Numbered from the stretch's first letter, positions 7,375-15,116 are shown. The stretch is DNA of 28,053 bases from Candidatus Uhrbacteria bacterium RIFOXYB2_FULL_45_11 (GCA_001791715.1 MGFD01000055.1:1-28053); one strand, 5' to 3'. The notes: generated by a model from the sequence alone, not told the origin. Program-made: numbers and translations.

Positions 7375-9165
7375 ATGAAAGATCTCTCGCACATCCGGAA
7401 CTTCTGTATTATCGCCCATATTGACCACGGAAAGTCGACCCTCTCGGATCGACTTTTGGAATTGACGGGGACCGTGGAGCACAGAAACATGAAAGCCCAG
7501 ATTTTGGATTCCATGGACATTGAACGTGAACGCGGAATCACCATCAAACTCGCGCCAGCTCAAATGGAATACAAGGGTCTGATTTTGAATTTGATTGATA
7601 CGCCGGGCCATGTGGACTTTAATTATGAAGTTTCGCGATCCCTCGCGGCTGTGGAAGGTGCAGTGCTTCTTGTTGACTCAACACAAGGCGTGCAAGCGCA
7701 GACGATTGGAAATTTGTATCTTGCGATTGAAGAAGGCCTCACAATCATTCCTGTTCTGAACAAGATCGATCTTCCTGCTGCGGATGTTCCTCGTCGAACG
7801 CAAGAAATTATCAAGTTGATTGGATGTGATCCTTCTGAAATTCTTGCGGTGAGTGGAAAAACAGGAGAAGGCGTGCTTGCGTTACTTGATCAAATTATCG
7901 AAAAAGTCCCTGCACCAAAAGGGGAGGTTGAGAAACCTCTGCGTGCACTCATCTTTGATTCGTTCTATGACGATTATCGTGGTGTCATGGCGTATGTCCG
8001 CGTGATTGATGGTTCGTTTAAGACGGGAGAAAAAATTAAGTTTGTGGCAACGGGTGCAGAAGTTGAAATTCTGGAAGTGGGGGCTGTCACACCAAATGGT
8101 CGCATACCACAACATGAACTTGAAACGGGGCAAATTGGATATGTTGTGACTGGTTTGAAAACGATCGCGCATTGTCGCGTTGGAGACACCATCACTCTTG
8201 CAGACGCAAAGGTTGAATCCCTTGGAGGATATCGTGAAGTAAAGCCGATGGTCTTTGCGGGAGTTTTTCCGGCAGAAGGCGATAACTTTGGACGATTGCG
8301 TGATGCGATTGAGCGTTTGAAATTAAACGATTCCGCATTGGTGTACGAACCAGAGCATTCACCTGCGCTTGGATATGGTTTCCGATGCGGCTTGCTTGGG
8401 ATGCTTCATCTTGGGATTTTGAAAGAACGTCTTGAACGTGAATTTAACATTGAGCTCGTTGTGACGGTTCCGTCCGTTGCGTACAATGTGTTTAAACGCA
8501 ATGGTGAATCGTTCATGATTAAAAGTCCGCTTGAGCTTCCGGATGTTTCTCATATTGAAAAGATTGATGAACCGTGGGTGACGGCGGATATTGTCACACC
8601 AACAGATTATGTTGGGGGAGTGATGCAACTCGTTCAAGATCGACGCGGAATTTATAAGAACACGGAATACTTATCTGAGAATCGTGCGATTCTTCATTAT
8701 GAAATGCCACTTTCCATGATCATTGTGGATTTTTACGATAAACTGAAAAGCGTAACCGCAGGATACGCATCGCTTAACTATGATTTAAAAGATTATCGTG
8801 AGGCAGATGTTGTGAAGATGGATATTCTTGTCGCAGAAGAACCGGTTGAGGCGTTTGCAACGCTTGTGTACCGAAATGAAGCGGAACGTTCCGGACGACG
8901 CATTGTAAAATCTCTGAAAGAATCGATTCCACGTGAAAACTTTGTGATTAAACTTCAAGCCGCGATTGGTGGAAAGATTATCGCAAGCGAACAAATTTCT
9001 GCTGTCAGAAAAGATGTCACAGCTGGATTATATGGTGGTGATATTACACGAAAGCGTAAATTGCTTGAGAAACAGAAAAAAGGAAAAGCACGCATGTCGG
9101 AAATGGGGCGTGGTCGTGTTACAATTCCAACAGACGCTTATTTGAAAGTTTTAAAACGTGATTAG
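7375..9165 (+). CDS. lepA: elongation factor 4 (LepA), back-translocating ribosomal GTPase
   Basis: At 596 residues it is close to the usual LepA length (about 600). The GTPase motifs are complete: AHIDHGKST (14-22), RERGITI, DTPGH and NKID. The LepA-specific C-terminal region is present, with KRKLLEKQKKGKARM near the end. Family knowledge: LepA binds ribosomes and affects initiation and elongation under ionic or other stress. It starts directly downstream of a -10-like box, without a Shine-Dalgarno. A long inverted-repeat element begins right after the stop codon and may end or process the transcript. Confidence 0.98.
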   Translation: MKDLSHIRNFCIIAHIDHGKSTLSDRLLELTGTVEHRNMKAQILDSMDIERERGITIKLAPAQMEYKGLILNLIDTPGHVDFNYEVSRSLAAVEGAVLLVDSTQGVQAQTIGNLYLAIEEGLTIIPVLNKIDLPAADVPRRTQEIIKLIGCDPSEILAVSGKTGEGVLALLDQIIEKVPAPKGEVEKPLRALIFDSFYDDYRGVMAYVRVIDGSFKTGEKIKFVATGAEVEILEVGAVTPNGRIPQHELETGQIGYVVTGLKTIAHCRVGDTITLADAKVESLGGYREVKPMVFAGVFPAEGDNFGRLRDAIERLKLNDSALVYEPEHSPALGYGFRCGLLGMLHLGILKERLEREFNIELVVTVPSVAYNVFKRNGESFMIKSPLELPDVSHIEKIDEPWVTADIVTPTDYVGGVMQLVQDRRGIYKNTEYLSENRAILHYEMPLSMIIVDFYDKLKSVTAGYASLNYDLKDYREADVVKMDILVAEEPVEAFATLVYRNEAERSGRRIVKSLKESIPRENFVIKLQAAIGGKIIASEQISAVRKDVTAGLYGGDITRKRKLLEKQKKGKARMSEMGRGRVTIPTDAYLKVLKRD

Positions 9166-9168
9166 ATG

Positions 9169-9279
9169 AAAGTAGAAAGTAGAGAGTAGAGAGTAGAAAG
9201 GACAAGGTTGGAAATTCATTTTTCGATCATCATTTCCAATTTCTTCCCTTTCTACTTTATGCTTTCTACTTTCTACTTT
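9169..9279 (+). repeat. cruciform-type element built from 7-nt GTAGAAA/GTAGAGA units
   Basis: The left arm is a tandem run of GTAGAAA and GTAGAGA units just after the lepA stop; the right arm is its reverse complement. Three nested perfect pairings are visible: 14 bp (9169-9182 with 9266-9279), 9 bp (9193-9201 with 9247-9255) and 8 bp (9208-9215 with 9232-9239), closing on a loop of about 16 nt. No coding sequence lies inside. It could act as a transcript 3' end or a recombination-generated inverted minisatellite. Confidence 0.9.
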
Positions 9280-9286
9280 TCCCCCT

Positions 9287-9382
9287 ATGAAACATAAAAA
9301 AACCATTCGTCTTTTTTGGTCTGTTGTTTCTGTGATCGTGATTATGAGTATGGTGATGTCTTCACTTTTATTTGCTTTTTAA
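9287..9382 (+). CDS. 31-residue single-helix membrane peptide
   Basis: The short frame begins with a basic stretch (MKHKKTIR) followed by one strongly hydrophobic helix (residues 9-31, ending SSLLFAF) and a TAA. Its stop lies 1 nt before the recJ ATG at 9384, so it sits like a leader gene of recJ. It has no Shine-Dalgarno. The positive-then-hydrophobic layout and tight coupling to recJ support expression, but it is too short for certainty. It is not a recognised family. Confidence 0.5.
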   Translation: MKHKKTIRLFWSVVSVIVIMSMVMSSLLFAF

Positions 9383-9383
9383 C

Positions 9384-11114
9384 ATGTCAAAACGTTGGTT
9401 GGTGTCCGCGCCAGCTCTGCCAGAATTTTTTGCGCAGTTTCCGGAACATCATCCGGTGCTTTTACAATTGTTGCATAACCGAGGGATCAAAACACAAGAA
9501 GAGATGGATGTGTTTCTTGGGCCCGATTGGAGTCGCGACACATGTCCGCCATCGAGCTTTCGAAACATGCCCGCGGCTGTATCGCGTATTTTTGATGCCT
9601 TCTTGAACGGTGAGGTGATTACGGTTCATGGAGACTACGACGCCGATGGTGTTTGCGGTTCTACAGTTCTTGTTTCTACTTTGCGAGATATTTCGCGCGC
9701 GCTTAATTTCGACGAATCAAAAATCAACTATTACATTCCACACCGCGAACTCGAAGGATACGGCTTCTCAATGGACACAGCAGAACAGCTCAAAGACAAA
9801 ACACAATTGATCATCACCGTCGACTGTGGAATCTCAAATAAACCCGCAATTGACCTTGCAAAATCCTACGGTATAGACACTATTGTGTGTGATCATCACA
9901 CCATGCCAAAAGAATTGCCCGAGTCGGCGATTCTTATTCATCCACTTGTTCCCGGCGAGACATTTTCGAACAAACATTTGTGCGGTACGGGAGTTGCGTT
10001 CAAACTCGCAAGTGCACTTATAGACGAAGCGCGTATTCGAGGCGCAGCATTTCCGCCAGGCCACGAAAAGTGGCTTCTTGATTTGGTTGCAATCGCAACA
10101 GTCACAGATATGGTTCCGCTCGTTGGAGAGAATCGTGTGCTTGAGATATTTGGGCTTCTTGTTCTCAACAAAACTAAACGTCCTGGACTTCGCGCTCTTA
10201 TCGAAATCGCCGGAGGAAAAATTGGAGAACTCGACACAACATCGATCGGGTTTCAGATCGGTCCGCGCTTGAATGCGGCAGGACGCATGGCGCATGCGTA
10301 TGACGCGCTTGAGCTCATGATTGAAGAAGATGAATTGAAGGCCACCGAGAAAGCGATGAAACTGCAAGCAACAAACAAAGCACGACAAGCACGATCAGAC
10401 GAAATGTATAAAGAAGCAAAAAAACAACTCGTTGAACCGCCAGCAGGTTGCATTATTTTATTTCAAGACGGTTGGCAAGCGGGACTCGTTGGACTTGTTG
10501 CCGGAAAATTATTGAATGAATTTAATCTTCCAACATTCGTTTTTGGAAAAGAAGGAGATCATTTTGTGGGTTCTGGCAGAAGTACAAATCGTGTTGATTT
10601 GATGCCGGCGCTCCATGCAGCATCCATGCATCTTGAAAAATACGGAGGGCATCCGCAAGCGTGTGGACTCTCAATTTGCGGCGCGGACGCATTTGAAGCC
10701 GCAACAAAGATCATGCGCGAAACACTCGCCGTATCAATGGTTGAGGATGACGCCGTTGCAACTCTTGCGGTTGACGCAGAGATGAAACTTGAAGATGTTT
10801 CGTGGTCTCTTGTTGAGGGAATTGAAAAATGTAAACCGTTTGGGATGGGAAATCCTACACCTGTATTTTCAGCGCGGTCTGTGACGATTGTCGGACTTGG
10901 TACGGTTGGTGCGGACGGAAAACATTTGCGCCTTACTGTTCAATCATCTGACGGAAAAATCTTAAAAATGATCGGGTTTTCATTTGGGTTTTACAGTGAG
11001 ACACTGCTTCTTAATGAGGTGATTGATATCGCGTTTGAAGTGTCTGTAAACGAATGGAATGGAAATCGTGAATTGCAGGGAAGAATTGTGGATATAAAAA
11101 ACCATCGTTCATAA
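9384..11114 (+). CDS. recJ: single-stranded-DNA-specific exonuclease RecJ
   Basis: This 576-residue DHH-family protein has HGDYDADG (D84, D86, D88), VDCG, CDHH (D170-H172), the DHHA1 region with GPRLNAAGRM and GGHPQACGLS, and a C-terminal OB-like domain. Family knowledge: RecJ degrades single-stranded DNA 5' to 3' with Mg2+ or Mn2+ in recombination and mismatch repair. The ATG at 9384 (MSKRWLV) is chosen over the in-frame ATG at 9372, which would overlap the 31-residue membrane peptide by 11 nt. There is no Shine-Dalgarno. The next gene starts 4 nt after the stop, consistent with an operon through rnhA. Confidence 0.97.
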   Translation: MSKRWLVSAPALPEFFAQFPEHHPVLLQLLHNRGIKTQEEMDVFLGPDWSRDTCPPSSFRNMPAAVSRIFDAFLNGEVITVHGDYDADGVCGSTVLVSTLRDISRALNFDESKINYYIPHRELEGYGFSMDTAEQLKDKTQLIITVDCGISNKPAIDLAKSYGIDTIVCDHHTMPKELPESAILIHPLVPGETFSNKHLCGTGVAFKLASALIDEARIRGAAFPPGHEKWLLDLVAIATVTDMVPLVGENRVLEIFGLLVLNKTKRPGLRALIEIAGGKIGELDTTSIGFQIGPRLNAAGRMAHAYDALELMIEEDELKATEKAMKLQATNKARQARSDEMYKEAKKQLVEPPAGCIILFQDGWQAGLVGLVAGKLLNEFNLPTFVFGKEGDHFVGSGRSTNRVDLMPALHAASMHLEKYGGHPQACGLSICGADAFEAATKIMRETLAVSMVEDDAVATLAVDAEMKLEDVSWSLVEGIEKCKPFGMGNPTPVFSARSVTIVGLGTVGADGKHLRLTVQSSDGKILKMIGFSFGFYSETLLLNEVIDIAFEVSVNEWNGNRELQGRIVDIKNHRS

Positions 11115-11118
11115 TCGT

Positions 11119-12120
11119 ATGCAACACATTCGGGATCAGAAGAAACATATTTTTCGATGGGGGATTCTGGTTTCCAGCATTCTGTATTTTGCATTCTTTA
11201 CGACGGTTTACGGTAAGGTAAAATTATCGGTTCCATTTTCGATTCAAATTCCAAACGGATCTTGGGTGCAGCCATTTAAAGACGCCTGTGAAGAAACGGT
11301 TTTGCTCATGGTTGAAGCGTATTATCAAAAGCAAGAATTTTCCGATAAAAAGAATATTCAACAACGTATTGAAAAGATGGTTGATCTGGAAGATCAGATT
11401 TTTGGATTCAATAAAGATACAAGCACGGAACTCATGGCGCGTTTGATCAATGGATATTTGTCTTATGAAGCGCGTATTGTTGAAAATCCAGACTTTGAAT
11501 CGATTACGAAAGAATTGGATGCGTATCATCCCGTGATTGTTCCGATAAACGGTCGGTTGCTCGCGAACGCCAATTATCAGAGTCCTGCACCGGAGTATCA
11601 TGTGATTGTTCTTGTCGGATACGATCGTGAAAAAATGGAGTTTTACGCAAATGATCCGGGAACAAAATTTGGCGAGCAGATGGCGTTTGGTGTGCAATCA
11701 CTTCTTTCCTCTAACCTCGATTATCCAAATGCAAAAGGATATCGGGCAAAGAACATGATTTTTACGTCGCCTATCCTTACGACAACTGCAACAAGTGATG
11801 CAGATCAGGATGGATTATCAAAACGCGAAGAACTTGAGCGCCAAACAGATCTTTACGCGAGCGATACGGATGCAGATGGATTTTTAGATGCGGAAGAAGT
11901 TGAATCTGGATATAGTCCTGTGACAAACGAACGCTCCATCAAATTACCATCTCTTGTGAGGGCTCGTGGCACGCAAAAAATATATCGTATTCAGGAAAAA
12001 GAAAAACGTCACGTTCAATCACATGACGCAATGGTTGCGCACAAATGGGATTATAAAAATATTCTTGAAGTTTCCTCCCGATTTTTGGATGGCTTTCAAG
12101 AAGCAGAGTCAATTAAATAA
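11119..12120 (+). CDS. secreted or membrane-anchored C39-like cysteine peptidase with calcium-binding repeats
   Basis: This 333-residue protein begins with one signal/anchor helix (about 14-30). A papain-like C39_2 domain follows, with ACEET (C57), YHVIVLVGYD (H161) and NDPG (D179) in the right order for a Cys-His-Asp/Asn catalytic set. Two thrombospondin type 3-like calcium motifs (DADQDGLSKREE and DTDADGFLDAEE, about 229-263) come next. The last 55 residues (RGTQKIYRI, then KRHVQSHDAM) resemble the surface-protein repeats common in CPR genomes. It likely acts outside the membrane. Substrate unknown: a bacteriocin-type leader is possible but no ABC transporter is nearby. It lies 4 nt after recJ. 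Confidence 0.82.
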   Translation: MQHIRDQKKHIFRWGILVSSILYFAFFTTVYGKVKLSVPFSIQIPNGSWVQPFKDACEETVLLMVEAYYQKQEFSDKKNIQQRIEKMVDLEDQIFGFNKDTSTELMARLINGYLSYEARIVENPDFESITKELDAYHPVIVPINGRLLANANYQSPAPEYHVIVLVGYDREKMEFYANDPGTKFGEQMAFGVQSLLSSNLDYPNAKGYRAKNMIFTSPILTTTATSDADQDGLSKREELERQTDLYASDTDADGFLDAEEVESGYSPVTNERSIKLPSLVRARGTQKIYRIQEKEKRHVQSHDAMVAHKWDYKNILEVSSRFLDGFQEAESIK

Positions 12121-12123
12121 GGG

Positions 12124-12552
12124 ATGAATTATTTTATGCAGAAACACTCTCACCTCAAAATTTTTACGGACGGCGGATCACGCGGAAATCCAGGGCCTGC
12201 GGCAAGTGGCGCGGTTTTGTATGCGGAAGATGGCGAGGTTGTTGCAACCGCTTCAAAGTACTTGGGCAAAGACACAAATAACCAAGCGGAATATACGGCG
12301 ATTATCATCGGACTTGAGAAAGCTAAATCGCTTGGCGCAGAAACGATTGAACTTTGTATGGATTCTGAGCTTGCGGTGAAACAATTAAAAGGGGAATATA
12401 AAGTCAAAAATCCAGAGATTGCAAAACGATTTTTGGAGGTAAAAAATTTGATCGTGCAGTTTGATCATGTGAAAATAAAACATGTACGCAGAGAACTCAA
12501 CAAGGCGGCAGACGCTCTTGTGAATAAAGTTCTCGATGAACAGAAGACGTGA
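12124..12552 (+). CDS. rnhA: ribonuclease HI
   Basis: The 142-residue protein has the RNase H fold motifs FTDGGSRGNPGPA, NNQAEYTA, MDSELAVKQL and RELNKAADALVN, giving the D-E-D-D metal ligands. Family knowledge: it cleaves the RNA strand of RNA-DNA hybrids at R-loops and primers. It lacks the basic substrate-handle helix of E. coli RnhA, as in many short RNase HI proteins. It starts 3 nt after the peptidase gene. The in-frame ATG at 12136 is an alternative start, with AAGGG 12 nt upstream; the first two options differ by four residues. Confidence 0.95.
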   Translation: MNYFMQKHSHLKIFTDGGSRGNPGPAASGAVLYAEDGEVVATASKYLGKDTNNQAEYTAIIIGLEKAKSLGAETIELCMDSELAVKQLKGEYKVKNPEIAKRFLEVKNLIVQFDHVKIKHVRRELNKAADALVNKVLDEQKT

Positions 12553-12558
12553 TATACT
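12550..12558 (+). promoter_or_regulatory. extended -10 promoter of pilM inside the end of rnhA
   Basis: TGA-TATACT (12550-12558) matches an extended -10 and ends 9 nt before the pilM ATG at 12568. This implies a leaderless or nearly leaderless transcript. Its TGA is also the rnhA stop codon. Confidence 0.5.
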
Positions 12559-12567
12559 AGTCTCACT

Positions 12568-13662
12568 ATGGGTCTCTTTGGATCGTCAAAATCAAAAACA
12601 TTTCTTGGGGTTGATATTGGAGGAAGCAGTATTAAAGTTGTTGAACTTGCAAATGAAAAAGGCCGCGCACGTCTCATGACGTACGGATATTTAGAATTAC
12701 CACCACAAAATGGTGGCGACGGACTTTTTGATCAACCAAAAAAAGCGGGTGAGTTTTTAGCACGCGTATGTAAAGAAGCAGACGTCAAAGCCACACAAGC
12801 CATGACCGCCCTGCAAACATCGTCTGTTTTTTCCACAATCCTTTCGTTGCCAAAATCAAAAGATCCAAAAATGGCAAAATCGCTTATTGATGCCGAACTT
12901 GGAAAACTCGCACCAATTCCCGTTTCAGAAATGATCACCTACTCCACCACAATCGATGGGGAAGCAAAAGGGAAGACAGAAAAAACAGAGGGGGCGGAAA
13001 AGGCGAAAGATGAAAAAGACAAATATACGCGTGTGCTTGTAACAGGAGCTGCAAAGACGCTCGTTTCAAAGTATATTGAGGTTTTTAAAACCGCAAAAAT
13101 AAATTTACAAGCGATTGATACAGAATCCTTTGCGCTTATTCGTGCGCTCATTGGAAAAGATAAAGGGGCGATCATGATTTTGGACATGGGTTCAAAGCGC
13201 ACAAACGTGTTTATTGTGGAAAAAGGAATCCCGTTTGTGTCCAGAAGCATCAATCTTGGTGGTGATTCCGTAACAAAGCGGATGGTGGAACAGATGCAAT
13301 TAACAGAAGACGATGCTGAACGCGCAAAACGTGATTTAGGCATTGCGGGCGGAAATGGATCGCTCCCAAAGATTCTTGAACCTGTCATGCAACCGATTGT
13401 AAATGAAATTCGATTTGCATTTCAGTTGTATGCAAACATGGAATTAACGGAGCTGAAACGTGTAGAAAAAATTATTCTGACCGGTGGGTCTTCACATCTT
13501 GCGCATGTTCCGGAGTATTTATCGGAAACCTTAAACATGAACGTGTATCGTGGGGATCCTTGGGCGCGCGTTGTGTATCCAAAAGACCTCGCCGTTGTCC
13601 TTGAAGAAATTGGTCCGCGCATGGCCGTTGCCGTTGGACTTGCGATGCGTGAAATGGAGTAG
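12568..13662 (+). CDS. pilM: type IV pilus assembly actin-like ATPase PilM
   Basis: This 364-residue protein has the actin/FtsA-type phosphate-1 motif GVDIGGSSIKVVEL near residue 14, a phosphate-2 motif ILDMGSKRTNVF, and an adenosine motif ILTGGSSHL, at the spacing of PilM. Family knowledge: PilM is a cytoplasmic ring component of the type IV pilus alignment complex and binds the N-terminal tail of PilN. A charged Lys/Glu-rich insert (about 132-152, KGKTEKTEGAEKAKDEK) is unusual. It has its own extended -10 promoter. No pilN/pilO follow directly; instead come a repeat element, a receiver protein and a pseudopilin. Confidence 0.95.
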   Translation: MGLFGSSKSKTFLGVDIGGSSIKVVELANEKGRARLMTYGYLELPPQNGGDGLFDQPKKAGEFLARVCKEADVKATQAMTALQTSSVFSTILSLPKSKDPKMAKSLIDAELGKLAPIPVSEMITYSTTIDGEAKGKTEKTEGAEKAKDEKDKYTRVLVTGAAKTLVSKYIEVFKTAKINLQAIDTESFALIRALIGKDKGAIMILDMGSKRTNVFIVEKGIPFVSRSINLGGDSVTKRMVEQMQLTEDDAERAKRDLGIAGGNGSLPKILEPVMQPIVNEIRFAFQLYANMELTELKRVEKIILTGGSSHLAHVPEYLSETLNMNVYRGDPWARVVYPKDLAVVLEEIGPRMAVAVGLAMREME

Positions 13663-13670
13663 TGGGAACG

Positions 13671-13777
13671 TTTGAGGTACAGATTACAGATAAGAGATAC
13701 AGATATACAAATGGGGAGAAACATGAGGACGAATATCTGTATATCTGTAAGCCGCCATTTGTAATCTGTACCTCAAA
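13671..13777 (+). repeat. second cruciform-type element, between pilM and the receiver gene
   Basis: The outer arms are an 18-bp perfect inverted repeat (13671-13688 with 13760-13777, beginning TTTGAGGTACAG). Inside it is a further 10-bp perfect pair, ACAGATATAC with GTATATCTGT (13699-13708 with 13739-13748). The arms consist of degenerate (A)CAGAT(T/A)-type units. The layout is the same as the element after lepA but with unrelated sequence. It contains no gene; the frame running through it into the receiver gene is not expected to be translated. Confidence 0.9.
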
Positions 13778-13787
13778 TATTTGTCAT

Positions 13788-14171
13788 ATGCCCCCAAAAA
13801 AGAAACCGTCATTACTGATCATCGATCCTGATACGCATCTTGCGGATATTTTGATGAAACGATTTTCCGCAGATGGTTGGATGGTCAGATCCGCAAAGAC
13901 CGTTGAGCAGGCAGAAAAACTACTCAGTCGCAAACCAAGTGACGTTGTGCTCGTTGATCCATCAAAAGAGCTTCAGCCGGAAGAAGTGCTCGTGAAGCTT
14001 GTTGATAAAACAGCAGCGGGCGCGCGCACGCTTATTTTGCATTCTGCGGATTTTACACGAAAGACCATTACAACATGGAAGCGAATCGAGGGAAGTGCTA
14101 TGATCCGTAAAGGAGAACATTCGATCGCAGAATTCATTAAACGCATTAAAAAAGTTGTAAGTAGTAAGTAG
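13788..14171 (+). CDS. stand-alone, diverged response-regulator receiver protein
   Basis: The 127-residue protein has a receiver fold: an acidic patch LIIDPD (D13, D15), a phosphoacceptor-like LVDPS (D57), LILHSAD where a Ser replaces the usual Thr, and MIRKG with the conserved Lys. No output domain follows. It may be a scaffold or regulator of the pilus apparatus, since it lies between pilM and a pseudopilin gene that starts 1 nt after its stop. The start at 13788 is chosen because the upstream in-frame sequence is the repeat element. There is no Shine-Dalgarno. Assignment to the receiver family is fairly secure; phosphorylation is inferred. Confidence 0.8.
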   Translation: MPPKKKPSLLIIDPDTHLADILMKRFSADGWMVRSAKTVEQAEKLLSRKPSDVVLVDPSKELQPEEVLVKLVDKTAAGARTLILHSADFTRKTITTWKRIEGSAMIRKGEHSIAEFIKRIKKVVSSK

Positions 14172-14172
14172 T

Positions 14173-14673
14173 ATGGATTCTCAACCAAAAGTCACGCTTG
14201 TTGAAATACTTGTTGTTGTTGCGATTGTCGCCCTTGTTGGTGTGCTTGCGTCTGTGGCCGTAACGTCCGCAAGGTCAAAACAACGTGATGCCACACGTTT
14301 ATCAAACGTTCGACAAATTCAAACAGCTCTTGAAGATTATTTCAATGAAACCAACGCCTATCCTGACGGAGAAGCTATGCCGCTTGGTGATTCTGCACAA
14401 AGCGCGTGTTTGAGCGTTACGGGTTTTCATGCGGATTGCTCTACAGAAACCGCAACCATCATCAGAAGCGTTCCTCGTGCGTATGAAGCGGGGTTGCCCG
14501 GAAAAGTTACGTGCGGAACTCCGGCGCGTAAAGCATTTTGTTATTCGGCTCTGAATCAAGGAGAGGCTTACGCCATTCAATTTGAATTAGAAAATAGCCT
14601 GCCAGGAGCGGGGCTTCAAAAAGGTGTTAATTGTGCGGTGCCAGGAAAAATGGCAGCTGGCGTGTGTGAATAA
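14173..14673 (+). CDS. type IV pilin / type II secretion pseudopilin-like protein
   Basis: The 166-residue protein starts with a pilin-type N-terminus: a very short leader, then VTLVEILVVVAIVALVGVLASVAV, with Glu at the +5 position and a hydrophobic helix. The usual Gly at -1 of the prepilin peptidase site is replaced by Lys (PKVTLVE), which is unusual. The C-terminal domain contains six cysteines that could form disulfides, fitting with the VKOR/thioredoxin pair in this genome. The gene starts 1 nt after the receiver gene. A 26-nt perfect palindrome follows immediately after the stop. Confidence 0.85.
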   Translation: MDSQPKVTLVEILVVVAIVALVGVLASVAVTSARSKQRDATRLSNVRQIQTALEDYFNETNAYPDGEAMPLGDSAQSACLSVTGFHADCSTETATIIRSVPRAYEAGLPGKVTCGTPARKAFCYSALNQGEAYAIQFELENSLPGAGLQKGVNCAVPGKMAAGVCE

Positions 14674-14699
14674 ATCACGTCGCTCGCGAGCGACGTGAT
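14674..14699 (+). repeat. 26-nt perfect palindrome, copy 1
   Basis: The half site is ATCACGTCGCTCG and the second half is its exact reverse complement. It follows the TAA of the pseudopilin gene with no spacer. The same 26 nt recur at 23296-23321. It has no T-tract, so it is not a standard intrinsic terminator. Confidence 0.95.
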
Positions 14700-14710
14700 A
14701 AAGAAATCCG

Positions 14711-14739
14711 TTGACACAATTTCAAAAATCACGTATAAC
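14711..14739 (+). promoter_or_regulatory. consensus sigma70-type promoter of the HTH gene
   Basis: TTGACA (14711-14716), a 17-nt spacer and TATAAC (14734-14739). The predicted start near 14746 leaves a leader of about 50 nt. Confidence 0.85.
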
Positions 14740-14741
14740 CC

Positions 14742-14768
14742 AAACGTCAATCACAGGGATTGGCGTTT
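14742..14768 (+). promoter_or_regulatory. dyad at the transcription start of the HTH gene (operator or 5' stem-loop)
   Basis: An 11-bp stem (14742-14752 with 14758-14768, one G-T pair) has a 5-nt loop. It lies exactly where transcription should begin. It could be an operator for the HTH protein itself or a 5' terminal mRNA stem-loop. A short T-run after it also allows an attenuator reading. Confidence 0.55.
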
Positions 14769-14796
14769 TTGGTTCATTTCGGAGGAAAATCGCAAG

Positions 14797-15054
14797 ATGC
14801 GCAGACTTGACGGATTGATGTTGCAACAGGCGATGGAACGCCGTAGCTGGAACAACGCAGACCTCGCACGCGAACTCAAATCGCGTGGGTACGAGGTGAC
14901 CAATCGGATCATCAACAAATGGTGCAACGGTAAGTTGCAACCCAGCAATGAGCGGATCGAACTGATTGAGCAAGTACTCGGTCACGTGATTTCGAAAGCC
15001 CCCGAGCCTCGCCGCACCTTCAACTATTCGCTCGTTTCGTCGATCGCCGCCTGA
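14797..15054 (+). CDS. small helix-turn-helix (XRE-like) DNA-binding protein
   Basis: This 85-residue protein has a lambda-repressor-like HTH (about 8-60): MLQQAMERRSWNNADLAREL, then the recognition region VTNRIINKWCNGKLQPS. A 25-residue tail follows. The start at 14797 is chosen because GGAGG lies 11 nt upstream and because the promoter (-10 at 14734-14739) rules out the longer frame from 14695. GC content is visibly higher than in the neighbours (many CGC, CTC and GAC codons), suggesting a different origin or strong expression. It is monocistronic, with its own promoter and terminator. Autoregulation through the dyad at its start site is an inference. Confidence 0.85.
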   Translation: MRRLDGLMLQQAMERRSWNNADLARELKSRGYEVTNRIINKWCNGKLQPSNERIELIEQVLGHVISKAPEPRRTFNYSLVSSIAA

Positions 15055-15064
15055 TCATTCTCCT

Positions 15065-15087
15065 AACCGACTCTGTCGGTTTTTTTG
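15065..15087 (+). terminator. intrinsic terminator of the HTH gene
   Basis: A perfect 6-bp stem, ACCGAC with GTCGGT, and a 3-nt loop are followed by seven T residues. Confidence 0.93.
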
Positions 15088-15107
15088 TATCGAATAAAAT
15101 CTAAACG

Positions 15108-15116
15108 TGGTATTCT
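15108..15116 (+). promoter_or_regulatory. extended -10 promoter of the sensor kinase gene
   Basis: TGG-TATTCT (15108-15116) lies just after the upstream terminator. No -35 match is seen. The leader would be about 85 nt and includes a small perfect hairpin, ACAATT-GAAA-AATTGT (15176-15191), shortly before the ATG at 15207. Confidence 0.5.

Noticed and set aside
9169..9279. CRISPR-like array after lepA
   Set aside because: Units are 7 nt without spacers, and the arms are inverted; no cas genes are present.
13662..13787. In-frame extension of the receiver gene upstream of 13788
   Set aside because: It runs through the inverted-repeat element, has no ribosome site, and the receiver fold begins right after 13788.
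14695..14796. Longer HTH start
   Set aside because: The consensus promoter and dyad lie inside this stretch, so it is not in the transcript.
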